64,000 bases of DNA. Source: Nocardioides sp. SR21. Its GTDB lineage: Bacteria; Actinomycetota; Actinomycetes; Propionibacteriales; Nocardioidaceae. Position 1 is the first letter of the stretch, and every line of letters begins with the position of its first letter. The notes beneath the pieces were generated by a model. It was not told the DNA's origin, searched no databases, and saw nothing but the letters and a program-made list of their open reading frames with translations. Location of the stretch: contig NZ_JAKWJR010000008.1 of the NCBI RefSeq assembly GCF_022761125.1, positions 1-64,000 of the forward strand, in the 5' to 3' direction. Below, one piece after another: positions 1 to 7,716 of the stretch. Made by a program: the position numbers and the translations under genes.

Positions 1-63
1 CCGGAGGTTCTCTTCACGTCAACGGCCAGAACCGCTACCAACGTCCTGGCCGGGTACAACTAG
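1..63 (+). CDS. C-terminal tail of an unidentified protein (partial)
   Basis: Frame 1 is open from the window edge and ends at TAG (61-63), giving a 20-residue tail ending NVLAGYN. The stop overlaps the stop of the convergent zinc-ribbon gene by three bases, a common arrangement in this window. Too little is present to assign a family, and chance openness over 20 codons in GC-rich DNA cannot be excluded. Confidence 0.3.
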   Translation, partial: PEVLFTSTARTATNVLAGYN

Positions 64-230
64 GACTGCTTGGACGGGCACTTCGGGTTCGGGCAGTGGT
101 CGGTCGCCACCGGGACGTCCAGCTGCTCGTCGCCGCCCGGGAAGACGTCCATCACGACGGACACGAGCTCGTGCCCGCAGTGCTCGCAGCGTCGTTGCCA
201 GACCGGCTCGTCCATCGGTTCGTCGCTCAT
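60..230 (-). CDS. Small zinc-ribbon-like protein, 56 aa
   Basis: This short ORF begins MSDEPMDEPVWQRR and carries CEHC at residues 15-18 and a second pair, CPNPKC, at residues 46-51. The two Cys pairs, about 27 residues apart, fit a four-cysteine zinc ribbon. Several His residues lie near the pairs (HCGH, DHC). No family is recognised; proteins of this size and pattern are often nucleic-acid-binding or accessory. There is no clear Shine-Dalgarno before the ATG at 228-230. The regular Cys spacing and the neat convergent end with the neighbouring reading frame are the reasons to call it real. Confidence 0.6.
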   Translation of the reverse strand: MSDEPMDEPVWQRRCEHCGHELVSVVMDVFPGGDEQLDVPVATDHCPNPKCPSKQS

Positions 231-271
231 GTACGGGACGGTACTCGCCGGCCGGCGCTCCGGACTCGGCC

Positions 272-475
272 TCAGTGGGCCGACACCTCCCGGTCACGGT
301 CGGCGGCCAGCCAGTCGCGGTTCATACGAAGGGCGTCGTTCATGCCACAGCGCACGGCCAGACGGATGACCCAGAACACTGCCCAGACGGACAGCAGGGC
401 GAAGACAGCGAAGAACGCGATGGCAAGCACGTCGAAAATCGTAGGTCGACAACGTCGACATCTCTTCATCGGCAC
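272..475 (-). CDS. Small single-span membrane protein, 67 aa
   Basis: The product has a basic, Cys-containing N-terminus (KRCRRCRP), one hydrophobic helix at about residues 13-38 (rich in Ala, Phe, Val, Leu and Trp) and a charged C-terminus. The basic N-terminus predicts the tail outside the membrane or facing the periplasmic side by the positive-inside rule. The start may be GTG at 475 or ATG at 469; neither has a good ribosome site. No family is recognised. It is kept because the opposite-strand frames lack comparable structure. Confidence 0.45.
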   Translation of the reverse strand: MPMKRCRRCRPTIFDVLAIAFFAVFALLSVWAVFWVIRLAVRCGMNDALRMNRDWLAADRDREVSAH

Positions 476-528
476 GAGCGCACGGGCGTCGCCGCGAGCG
501 GCACGACGGCGGATGTGATGATCGGAGA

Positions 529-837
529 GTGGCCGACTTCGACGCCGAGACAGCGATGGCCCTGGGCGGCTGGGACCGCCGGTATGCCCGAGTGCTGGAC
601 GTGGGGGTCCAGGGCGACGTCGCCGCCGCGTTGGTCGATGTCCAGGGGGACGGCCGTGAGCTCAACGTAGACGTCTACACGCGCCAGCTGGACGGAGGGT
701 GGGAGTGCTTCGCGAGCGGCAACGGTTCCATGGGCATTCCTGGAGGGTTCGCCGTTCACACCGCCGACGACCGGATCCACTTCTCACGCGATCCTGACGA
801 CGAGCACGAGAGCACCGGCAGGCCCGACGCGCGCTGA
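529..837 (+). CDS. Hypothetical protein, about 102 aa
   Basis: The ORF reads as a compact soluble alpha/beta protein with normal composition (MADFDAETAMALGG near the start, then WDRRYARVLDV). It starts at GTG 529; a GGAGAG stretch just before the start is too close to be a standard Shine-Dalgarno, and the frame stays open further upstream, so the start is uncertain. It resembles small hypothetical proteins of actinobacteria that report on residue-level variation, but no domain is recognised. It converges with the DUF1905 gene, leaving 23 bases between stops. Confidence 0.5.
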   Translation: MADFDAETAMALGGWDRRYARVLDVGVQGDVAAALVDVQGDGRELNVDVYTRQLDGGWECFASGNGSMGIPGGFAVHTADDRIHFSRDPDDEHESTGRPDAR

Positions 838-860
838 TCGGCAGATCCGGCCGGGCACGG

Positions 861-1148
861 CTAGACCTCGATCCGGAGCCGCACCCCCACGACCATCCCG
901 AGCTCGATGCCCTCGGCCCGCCGCACCGTGTCCTTGAGCGGCACGAGGTAGCTGCCGTCCTTCGGCCACAGCGACGTCGTCCAGGTGGTGTCGCCGATGG
1001 CGACGGTGACCGGGACCATCCCCCAGCCGTAGGTCACCGCGGCCGCGGTCTCCTGGATCTGCTCGGCCTCGTCCTCGGGCACCCGGACGAAGTGGTACGG
1101 CGCGGGCCCGCGCCACTCCCGGACCTCGCCGCTGAACTCGAGCTCCAC
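861..1148 (-). CDS. DUF1905 domain protein
   Basis: The translation matches the DUF1905 pattern: ELEFSGEVREWRGPAPYHFV near the N-terminus, then VTYGWGMVPVTVAIGDT, TSLWPKDGSYLVPLKD, and RRAEGIELG. Family members are small beta-barrel proteins of about 95 residues, sometimes paired with YdeI/OmpD-type domains; biochemical role is unknown. I choose GTG 1148 because it gives the usual family length and lies seven bases after TAACGT, a good leaderless -10. An upstream GTG at 1181 would overlap the preceding gene by 23 bases. Confidence 0.85.
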   Translation of the reverse strand: MELEFSGEVREWRGPAPYHFVRVPEDEAEQIQETAAAVTYGWGMVPVTVAIGDTTWTTSLWPKDGSYLVPLKDTVRRAEGIELGMVVGVRLRIEV

Positions 1149-1158
1149 GACCGCGACG

Positions 1159-2115
1159 TTAGTGCCGGGTGAGGAACCCACGCACCCGCGGAGCGCCGTG
1201 GCGCCAGTGCAGGTGCATCGCGTACATGACCCGCCGGCCGCCGGCCCAGCCGTGGAAGAACACCAGCGGGTGCTTCAGCCCGCCGCGCACGACGTCCGCG
1301 CCGCCCGGGCCGCAGATCCCGGTGTTCGCGCGCCGCAGCAGCGAGTGCGCGTGCGCCGTCCGCAGGTGGTGCAGGGTGCGGGACCGGCGCCAGGTCGTGC
1401 GGTACTGGCAGTCGCCGAAGTGACCCTCGGACGTCAGCAGCACCAGGCTCTTGCCGCGCTGGAGGAGCACCGGGTTCTCGACCACGTGCCGGCTCCGCAG
1501 CAGCATCCGAGACCGGGCGTGGCGCGCCCGGTGCCGGCCGTCGCGGGTGAGGGGGAGGAGCCGGATCGTGCTCGGCAGCCCCTGCGTCTTGAACAGCAGG
1601 TAGTGCCTCCCGCGCCGGCTCGTGAACGCCGACGGGTCGATCGCGCCGCGCGGCGGGCAGACCAGCGGCCGCCGGCCGAGCGGGCGGAACTGGTCGAGCG
1701 CCGTGGGCGCGGTCGCGACGCCGATGCAGCGCCGCAGCCCGTGGCCGACCAGGGCGGAGTAGTACAGCCGCCAGCCGCCGGCGCGGGTCTGCACCAGGTC
1801 GGCCGCCCAGATCGCCTGGTCCTTCGACCGGGCCCAGCGCGGCAGGTGCGGCAGCGCCGGACGGATCCGGTGCCACGGTCCCTGCGGGGTCCGGGAGATC
1901 GCACGCTGGACGTGGCGACCCGTCGAGATCGCCAGGTAGCCGCCGTCGTACCGCACCACCGACGGGTCGGCGAACCCGCCGGTGCGGAACACCGGGGCCG
2001 CCTTGGCCGCCGACTCCGCCTGCTGGGCCTGGGCCGGAGCCCCGCCCAGCTCGATCACCAACGCCACCATCAGGGCAGCGACCAGCGCCACCCGAGATCC
2101 CCACCGCATTGCCAC
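1159..2115 (-). CDS. Secreted GH43-like glycoside hydrolase
   Basis: A signal peptide spans about residues 1-30 (MRWGSRVALVAALMVALV, then an Ala-rich APAQAQ cleavage region). The mature part has features of five-bladed beta-propeller glycosidases of family GH43: GGFADPSVVRYDGGYLAIS near the start (the ADPS Asp is the usual general base), IWAADLVQ, and AIDPSAF with a second Asp. Many such enzymes act on arabinan or xylan side chains; substrate cannot be read here. Four Cys could form disulfides. GTG 2115 or ATG 2109 can start translation. It may be distantly related to GH43 only, so the catalytic Glu is not assigned. Confidence 0.75.
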   Translation of the reverse strand: MAMRWGSRVALVAALMVALVIELGGAPAQAQQAESAAKAAPVFRTGGFADPSVVRYDGGYLAISTGRHVQRAISRTPQGPWHRIRPALPHLPRWARSKDQAIWAADLVQTRAGGWRLYYSALVGHGLRRCIGVATAPTALDQFRPLGRRPLVCPPRGAIDPSAFTSRRGRHYLLFKTQGLPSTIRLLPLTRDGRHRARHARSRMLLRSRHVVENPVLLQRGKSLVLLTSEGHFGDCQYRTTWRRSRTLHHLRTAHAHSLLRRANTGICGPGGADVVRGGLKHPLVFFHGWAGGRRVMYAMHLHWRHGAPRVRGFLTRH

Positions 2116-2216
2116 GCCCCACTGCTCGCACCCGAATGTGAGGCGTCAGGATCACCCGGCGACGGGGCCTACGGCGGGTAAACGCGCCAACCGTTCCGAA
2201 TTGCAACAATGGCCCC

Positions 2217-3131
2217 ATGGGCCACGACCACTCCCACGCGTCGGGCCGGGCCGAGGACCGATCCCGGCTGCGGCTGGTCCTCGCCGTGACCGCCGCGGTG
2301 CTGGTGCTCGAGCTGGTCGGTGCCTGGCTCACCGGATCGCTGGCGCTGCTCGCCGACGCGGGCCACATGGCCACCGACGTCGCCGCGATCGTGCTCGCGC
2401 TCGGGGCGTCGTACGTCGCCGCGCGCGGAGGCGGGCCGCGCTCGACGTTCGGCCTCCACCGGGCCGAGATCCTCGCCGCGCTGCTCAACGCCGTGGTGCT
2501 GCTGGTCGTGTGCGGCTACCTCGCGTACGCCGGGGTCACCCGGCTGGTCGACCCGCAGCCGGTCGAGTCCGGCCCGATGGTGCTGTTCGCGCTGGTCGGC
2601 CTGCTCGCGAACGCGGTCTCGCTGTGGATCCTCAACCGCTCGCACACCGACTCGCTGAACATGCGCGGCGCCGTCAACGAGGTGCTCGCCGACCTGCTCG
2701 GCTCGGTGCTCGCCGTGGTCGCCGGCCTGGTCATGCTGCTCTGGGGCTTCGAGCGCGCGGACTCCCTGGCGTCGCTGCTGATCGCGGCGCTGATCCTGCC
2801 GCGGTCGCTGGTGCTGCTGCGCGACTCCGCCGCGGTGCTGCTCGAGGTGGCGCCGAAGGGCCTCGACCTCGACGACGTGCGTGAGCACCTGCTCGAGATG
2901 CCCGGCGTCGTGGACGTCCACGACCTGCACGCGTGGACGATCACCAGCGGGATGCCCAGCCTGTCCGCGCACGTGACCGTCACCCAGGAGGCGCTGGACG
3001 CCGAGGGTGTCGGGCGGATCCTGGACCGGCTCAGCGAGTGCACCGCCGAGCACTTCGACGTACGCCACTCGACGTTCCAGGTCGAGCCGGTCACCCACCA
3101 GGACCACGAGGACCTGGGGGAGGTCCACTGA
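2217..3131 (+). CDS. Cation diffusion facilitator family metal exporter
   Basis: A 304-residue CzcD/ZitB-type transporter with a His-rich N-terminus (MGHDHSH), about six membrane helices and a cytoplasmic ferredoxin-like domain (VDVHDLHAWTITSG, about residues 233-246) typical of the family. Helix II holds ADAGHMATD with His50 and Asp54. In helix V the second metal pair reads NEVLADLLGS, so Glu155 replaces the His found in ZitB-like zinc transporters, with Asp159 kept. These proteins exchange protons for Zn2+, Co2+ or Cd2+ out of the cytoplasm. The start ATG lies seven bases after ACAAT, consistent with a leaderless transcript. No dedicated regulator is adjacent. Confidence 0.92.
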   Translation: MGHDHSHASGRAEDRSRLRLVLAVTAAVLVLELVGAWLTGSLALLADAGHMATDVAAIVLALGASYVAARGGGPRSTFGLHRAEILAALLNAVVLLVVCGYLAYAGVTRLVDPQPVESGPMVLFALVGLLANAVSLWILNRSHTDSLNMRGAVNEVLADLLGSVLAVVAGLVMLLWGFERADSLASLLIAALILPRSLVLLRDSAAVLLEVAPKGLDLDDVREHLLEMPGVVDVHDLHAWTITSGMPSLSAHVTVTQEALDAEGVGRILDRLSECTAEHFDVRHSTFQVEPVTHQDHEDLGEVH

Positions 3132-3143
3132 CCTGGCGCGACG

Positions 3144-3908
3144 TCAGCCGAGCGTGCTCGACTCGAGGCGGAGCCGGATGCCGGCGGCGAACCGGGACTT
3201 CACGCCCAGCTGGGTGAGGACGGACGCGATGTCGCTGCGGACCGTGCGGACGCTGACGCCCAGCGCCTCCGCGATCGCCTCGTCCCCGAGGTCGTCGGCG
3301 AGCATCACGACCACCTGACGCTGCCGTGCGGTCAGCGCGCCGAGACCCGGCTCGACCTCGGCGGCCGGGAGTGCGGTGGCGAGCACGGCGTCCCAGTACT
3401 GCCACGCGGCCTCGAAGCAGGGCCCGGCCGTGACCCCCATGATCGACGGGGCGCCGTCGACCTCCGGGCCCGGGAGCAGCACCACCCGCCGGTCCACGAT
3501 CTTCAGCTGCAGCGGGGCGAAGCCGAAGCGGTAGTCGCTGTCCGTCTCGTTGGCGAGCAGCATCCGGGCGTCGAGGTCCATGCCCTCGTAGTTGAAGACG
3601 CTGATCATGGTCTTCCGCGGCGGACCGGCCAGGAAGTCGCGGTTGAGCCGCAGGTTGACCCGCAGCTCCTGCGCCGTCACGGACGGGCGGATCGAGAGCA
3701 GGTCGGCCCATTCGTGCGCCCACTGGTGCAGGAACGGGTTCATCCCGTCGCCCACGGCCAGCACCTCCGCGTCCGGGGAGGCGGCGAGCTCGCTGCGGCG
3801 CAGCTGCAGCACGGCGGCTGCGTCCAGCACCGGCTGCTTGACCAGCTCCGGGGTGGCGATCCGGCCGCCGTCGCCGTCGGGCAGCAGCCAGTGGTCCTCA
3901 CTCGTCAC
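3144..3908 (-). CDS. LuxR-type HTH transcriptional regulator
   Basis: The C-terminal 60 residues form a LuxR/NarL helix-turn-helix: LTARQRQVVVMLADDLGDEA followed by IAEALGVSVRTVRSDIASVL. The roughly 190-residue N-terminal part has no recognised receiver or P-loop; it resembles LuxR regulators with an unannotated sensor, and WLLPDGDGG lies close to the start. GTG 3908 is chosen because GGAGGA sits 9 bases upstream. The gene is divergent from the 2-oxoacid dehydrogenase operon across 237 bases and is the natural candidate for its regulator, but that link is inference from position. Confidence 0.8.
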   Translation of the reverse strand: MTSEDHWLLPDGDGGRIATPELVKQPVLDAAAVLQLRRSELAASPDAEVLAVGDGMNPFLHQWAHEWADLLSIRPSVTAQELRVNLRLNRDFLAGPPRKTMISVFNYEGMDLDARMLLANETDSDYRFGFAPLQLKIVDRRVVLLPGPEVDGAPSIMGVTAGPCFEAAWQYWDAVLATALPAAEVEPGLGALTARQRQVVVMLADDLGDEAIAEALGVSVRTVRSDIASVLTQLGVKSRFAAGIRLRLESSTLG

Positions 3909-4029
3909 GGGGCTCGTCCTCCAGGCTCGAGCGAGGAGACTACGACAGCGCACCTGTCCGCGGAGCCAGTTTCGGGAGGACCGGATTGGCGGGTCCGACG
4001 ATGCCCCCGGTAGGTTGTGGAGGCACGAT

Positions 4030-4045
4030 TGTGTTCCGGGTCACA
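4030..4045. promoter_or_regulatory. CRP/GlxR-like binding site upstream of the dehydrogenase operon
   Basis: The sequence TGTGTTCCGGGTCACA differs by one base from the CRP-family consensus TGTGA-N6-TCACA. It lies about 100 bases before the E1alpha start in the divergent intergenic region, a plausible position for a cAMP-responsive regulator. Read by eye only. Confidence 0.4.
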
Positions 4046-4145
4046 GGGCCGCACCACCCCCGCGAGCCCGCGTCCGGTTCTCGATCACATGGCAGAACTC
4101 GGCATGCGGAGACCCCGTCCAGCCGGCGACCTCGAAGGAGTGCAC

Positions 4146-5318
4146 GTGACCCAGCAGCAAGCGGGTGAGACACCCGGCTTCGGCCCCGACCTGGTGGAGG
4201 TCTTCGGTCCTTCCCAGCAGGACGGCGGCCCCGAGCTCGTCCAGCTCCTGACGCCCGAGGGTGAGCGCGTCCACCACCCCGAGTTCGACCTCGACTTCTC
4301 CGAGGACCAGCTGCGCGGCTTCTACCGCGACATGGTCCTGACGCGGCGCATCGACACCGAGGCCACCGCGCTCCAGCGCCACGGCGAGCTCGGCATCTGG
4401 GCCCAGCTGCTCGGCCAGGAGGCCGCTCAGATCGGCGCCGGCCGCGCCCTGCGCCCGCAGGACTACGTCTTCCCGACCTACCGCGAGCACGGCGTGGCCT
4501 ACTGCCGCGGCGTCAACCCGCTCGACCTGCTCGGCCTGTTCCGCGGCGTCGACCAGGGCTCGTGGGACCCGTCGGAGAACAACTTCGGCCTCTACACGAT
4601 CGTCATCGGCGCGCAGACGCTGCACGCGACCGGCTACGCGATGGGCATGCAGCGCGACGGCGTCGTCGGCACCGGCGACCCCGACCGCGACGCGGCCGTG
4701 ATCGCGCACTTCGGTGACGGCGCCTCGTCGCAGGGCGACGTGAACGAGTCGTTCATCTTCGCCGCGTCGTACAACGCCCCGGTCGTGTTCTTCTGCCAGA
4801 ACAACCAGTGGGCGATCTCCGAGCCGATCGAGCGCCAGACCCGGATCCCGCTCTACCAGCGGGCTCTCGGCTTCGGCTTCCCCGGCGTCCGCGTCGACGG
4901 CAACGACGTCCTGGCGACGTACGCCGTCACGCAGGCCGCGCTGCAGCGGGCCCGTGAGGGCCAGGGCCCGACGTTCGTCGAGGCGTACACCTACCGCATG
5001 GGCGCGCACACCACGACCGACGACCCGACCCGCTACCGGCTCTCCGACGACCTCGAGCGCTGGAAGCTCAAGGACCCGATCGCGCGCGTGGAGGTCTACC
5101 TGCGCCGCAACGGTCTCGCCGACGACGACTTCTTCGAGGCCGTCCAGCAGGAGGCCAACGATCTCGGCCACACGCTGCGCGAGGGCTGCAAGGCGCTGCC
5201 CGACCCGCAGCCGCTGAGCATCTTCGACCACGTCTTCACCGAGATGACCGAGGAGCTCGAGCAGCAGCGCGAGGGCTTCGATGCCTACCTCGCCAGCTTC
5301 GAGGGGGCGCACCGATGA
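4146..5318 (+). CDS. bkdA: 2-oxoacid dehydrogenase E1 component, alpha subunit
   Basis: This 390-residue protein is the thiamine-diphosphate-binding alpha subunit of an alpha2-beta2 E1. The TPP motif runs from GDGASSQGDVNES to QNN about 28 residues later. YVFPTYREHGVAY and RMGAHTTTDDPTRYR match the substrate-side and phosphorylation-loop region of branched-chain and pyruvate E1alpha. It decarboxylates a 2-oxoacid and, with E1beta, passes the acyl group to E2 lipoate. GTG 4146 is chosen because AAGGAG lies five bases before it. Actinobacteria usually use a one-chain AceE for pyruvate, so a branched-chain substrate is the better guess, but pyruvate is possible. Confidence 0.92.
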   Translation: MTQQQAGETPGFGPDLVEVFGPSQQDGGPELVQLLTPEGERVHHPEFDLDFSEDQLRGFYRDMVLTRRIDTEATALQRHGELGIWAQLLGQEAAQIGAGRALRPQDYVFPTYREHGVAYCRGVNPLDLLGLFRGVDQGSWDPSENNFGLYTIVIGAQTLHATGYAMGMQRDGVVGTGDPDRDAAVIAHFGDGASSQGDVNESFIFAASYNAPVVFFCQNNQWAISEPIERQTRIPLYQRALGFGFPGVRVDGNDVLATYAVTQAALQRAREGQGPTFVEAYTYRMGAHTTTDDPTRYRLSDDLERWKLKDPIARVEVYLRRNGLADDDFFEAVQQEANDLGHTLREGCKALPDPQPLSIFDHVFTEMTEELEQQREGFDAYLASFEGAHR

Positions 5319-6292
5319 GCAAGATCACGCTGGCCAAGGGCCTGAACATGGGCCTGCGCAAGGCCATGGAGGACGACCCCAAGGTCCTGCTCATGGGCGA
5401 GGACGTCGGCAAGCTCGGCGGCGTCTTCCGGATCACCGACGGCCTGCAGAAGGACTTCGGCGAGGACCGTGTCATCGACAGCCCGCTCGCGGAGTCCGGC
5501 ATCGTCGGCACCGCGGTCGGCCTCGCGCTGCGCGGCTACCGCCCGGTGGTCGAGATCCAGTTCGACGGCTTCGTCTACCCGGCGTACGACCAGATCGTCT
5601 GCCAGGTCGCGAAGATGACGTTCCGAAGCCAGGGCAAGATCAAGATGCCGATGGTCATCCGGATCCCGTTCGGTGGCGGCATCGGCGCGGTCGAGCACCA
5701 CAGCGAGTCGCCGGAGGCGCAGTTCGCGCACACCCCTGGCCTCAAGGTGGTCGCCTGCTCGAACCCGGTCGACGGCTACTGGATGATCCAGCAGGCGATC
5801 GCGTGCGATGACCCGGTGATCTTCCTCGAGCCCAAGCGGCAGTACCACGCCGACAAGGCCGAGCTCGACGAGAGCGCGACCCCGGCGCCGCTGTTCACCT
5901 CGCGCGTGGTCCGCGGCGGCACCGACGTCACGGTGCTGGCCTACGGCCCGACGGTGAAGACCGCGCTGTCCGCCGCCGAGGCGGCCGCCGGCGAGGGCAA
6001 GTCGATCGAGGTCATCGACCTGCGCACGCTGTCGCCGCTCGACATGGCGCCGGTCTACGACTCCGTACGCCGCACCGGCCGCGTGGTCGTCACGCACGAG
6101 GCGCACGTGAACCTCGGCATGGGCGCCGAGCTGGCCGCCCGGATCACCGAGAACTGCTTCTACTCGCTCGAGGCCCCGGTGCTGCGGGTCGGCGCGTTCG
6201 ACACGCCCTACCCGCCGTCGCGGATCGAGGAGGACTACCTCCCCGACCTGGACCGGGTGCTGGACGCCGTCGACCGCTCGCTGGAGTTCTGA
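5315..6292 (+). CDS. bkdB: 2-oxoacid dehydrogenase E1 component, beta subunit
   Basis: A 325-residue transketolase-like protein. The N-terminal half carries GEDVGKLGGVFRITDGL and ESGIVGTAVGLALRGYRPV, typical of E1beta, and the C-terminal domain has SIEVIDLRTLSPLD and GRVVVTHEAH. It completes the E1 active site with the alpha subunit. Its ATG overlaps the alpha stop (ATGA), so the two are translationally coupled at matching levels. Its own stop overlaps the E2 start (TGATG). Confidence 0.93.
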   Translation: MSKITLAKGLNMGLRKAMEDDPKVLLMGEDVGKLGGVFRITDGLQKDFGEDRVIDSPLAESGIVGTAVGLALRGYRPVVEIQFDGFVYPAYDQIVCQVAKMTFRSQGKIKMPMVIRIPFGGGIGAVEHHSESPEAQFAHTPGLKVVACSNPVDGYWMIQQAIACDDPVIFLEPKRQYHADKAELDESATPAPLFTSRVVRGGTDVTVLAYGPTVKTALSAAEAAAGEGKSIEVIDLRTLSPLDMAPVYDSVRRTGRVVVTHEAHVNLGMGAELAARITENCFYSLEAPVLRVGAFDTPYPPSRIEEDYLPDLDRVLDAVDRSLEF

Positions 6293-7686
6293 TGCCTGAG
6301 TACAAGCTGCCCGACGTGGGCGAGGGCCTCGTCGAGGCCGAGATCGTCAGCTGGAAGGTCAAGGTCGGCGACGTCGTCCAGATCAACGACATCGTCGTCG
6401 AGATCGAGACCGCGAAGTCGATCGTGGAGCTCCCGACGCCGTACGCCGGCGCGGTGACCGCGATCCACGTCGCCGAGGGCGAGATGGTCTCCGTCGGCAC
6501 GCCGATCATCGCGATCGGTGAGTCGGTCGACGAGCCCGTCGAGACCCCGGCGGCGCCTGCGGACCTCGGCGAGATGGACCTCTCGAACCCGGCCGCCTCC
6601 GGCGGTGGCGAGGGCGAGTCCCTCGTCGGCCGCAACAAGGCCGACCGTGGCCCGGTCCGCCGCGCCCGCAAGGTCGCGACCGGTGCCGCTGCCGCGCACT
6701 GGCAGACCCAGGCGGCGTTCGAGTCCGGGGCGTCCCCGATGGTCGAGGCCGAGGAGGCGCCGGAGCCGGTGCCGTCCGCCCCGGCCGCCGTCGGCGCCGC
6801 GCCTGCCGTGCACGTGCTGGCGAAGCCGCCGGTGCGCAAGCTGGCCAAGGACCTCGGCGTCGACATCACCACGTGCCGCGCGTCGGGCCCGAACGGCACG
6901 GTGTCGCGAGAGGACGTCGAGGCCGCTGCCGGTGCGCCGGCTGCCGCGGTCTCGACGGTCTCGGCGAGCTCGACCAGCGGTGAGCGCGAGCGTCGAGAGC
7001 CGATCAAGGGCGTGCGCAAGATGATGGCGCAGGCGATGAGCCAGTCGGCCTTCACCAGCCCGCACGTCACCGAGTGGATCACCGTCGACGCCACCCGCAC
7101 GATGGAGCTCGTCGAGCGGCTCAAGGCGCGCCGCGAGTTCCGCGACGTCAAGGTCAGCCCGATGCTGGTGCTGGCGCGGGCGTGCATCCTCGCGATGCGT
7201 CGCACGCCCGAGATCAACTCGTGGTGGGACGAGGCCGCCCAGGAGGTCGTCTACAAGAGCTACGTGAACCTCGGCATCGCCGCGGCCACGCCGCGAGGCC
7301 TCGTCGTCCCGAACATCAAGGACGCCGAGTGCCTGTCGCTGCTCGAGCTCGCCGACGCGCTCGGCGCCCTGGTCGACACGGCGCGGTCGGGCAAGACGCA
7401 GCCGGCCGAGATGAGCGGCGGCACGTTCACGATCACCAACGTCGGCGTGTTCGGCGTCGACGCCGGTACGCCCATCATCAACCCGGGCGAGTCCGCGATC
7501 CTGTGCTTCGGTGCGATCAACAAGCGGCCGTGGGTCGACGAGGTCACCGGCGAGATCGTCGTCCGAGACGTCACCACGCTGGCGCTGTCGTTCGACCACC
7601 GCCACATCGACGGCGAGAAGGGCTCGCGGTTCCTCGCCGACGTGGCCGGGATCCTCGAGGACCCGGCTTCGGCGCTGTTGTTCTGA
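6292..7686 (+). CDS. bkdC: Dihydrolipoamide acyltransferase (E2)
   Basis: The 464-residue chain has one lipoyl domain (residues 1-75, lipoylated Lys42 in ETAKS), a long Ala/Pro-rich linker, an E3/E1-binding domain (about 180-212, VRKLAKDLGVDITTCRASGP) and a catalytic acyltransferase domain. The active-site motif FDHRHIDG supplies His436 and Asp440. It transfers the acyl group from E1 to coenzyme A. No E3 (lipoamide dehydrogenase) gene lies nearby, so a housekeeping Lpd must serve the complex. The second linker, between the binding and catalytic domains, contains a stretch resembling a dispersed genomic repeat (see the repeat at 6959-6986). Confidence 0.94.
   Translation: MPEYKLPDVGEGLVEAEIVSWKVKVGDVVQINDIVVEIETAKSIVELPTPYAGAVTAIHVAEGEMVSVGTPIIAIGESVDEPVETPAAPADLGEMDLSNPAASGGGEGESLVGRNKADRGPVRRARKVATGAAAAHWQTQAAFESGASPMVEAEEAPEPVPSAPAAVGAAPAVHVLAKPPVRKLAKDLGVDITTCRASGPNGTVSREDVEAAAGAPAAAVSTVSASSTSGERERREPIKGVRKMMAQAMSQSAFTSPHVTEWITVDATRTMELVERLKARREFRDVKVSPMLVLARACILAMRRTPEINSWWDEAAQEVVYKSYVNLGIAAATPRGLVVPNIKDAECLSLLELADALGALVDTARSGKTQPAEMSGGTFTITNVGVFGVDAGTPIINPGESAILCFGAINKRPWVDEVTGEIVVRDVTTLALSFDHRHIDGEKGSRFLADVAGILEDPASALLF
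6959..6986. repeat. Dispersed-repeat copy inside the E2 linker
   Basis: This 28-base stretch inside the E2 coding region matches 23045-23072 at 25 of 28 positions. The other copy is in an intergenic palindromic repeat. The copy lies in the linker that codes for SASSTSGER, where an in-frame insertion would be tolerated. Similarity was found by eye. Confidence 0.55.
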
Positions 7687-7716
7687 CGGTGGCGACGGTG
7701 GTGAGGGGGTCCGGGC

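Noticed and set aside
2180..2216. AACCGTT before the CDF gene as a third KstR-like site
   Set aside because: Spacing between AAC and GTT is one base, not two, so it does not fit the consensus.
4017..4145. Upstream extension of E1alpha from 4017
   Set aside because: The extra residues match nothing in the family, and GTG 4146 has an AAGGAG ribosome site at the right distance.
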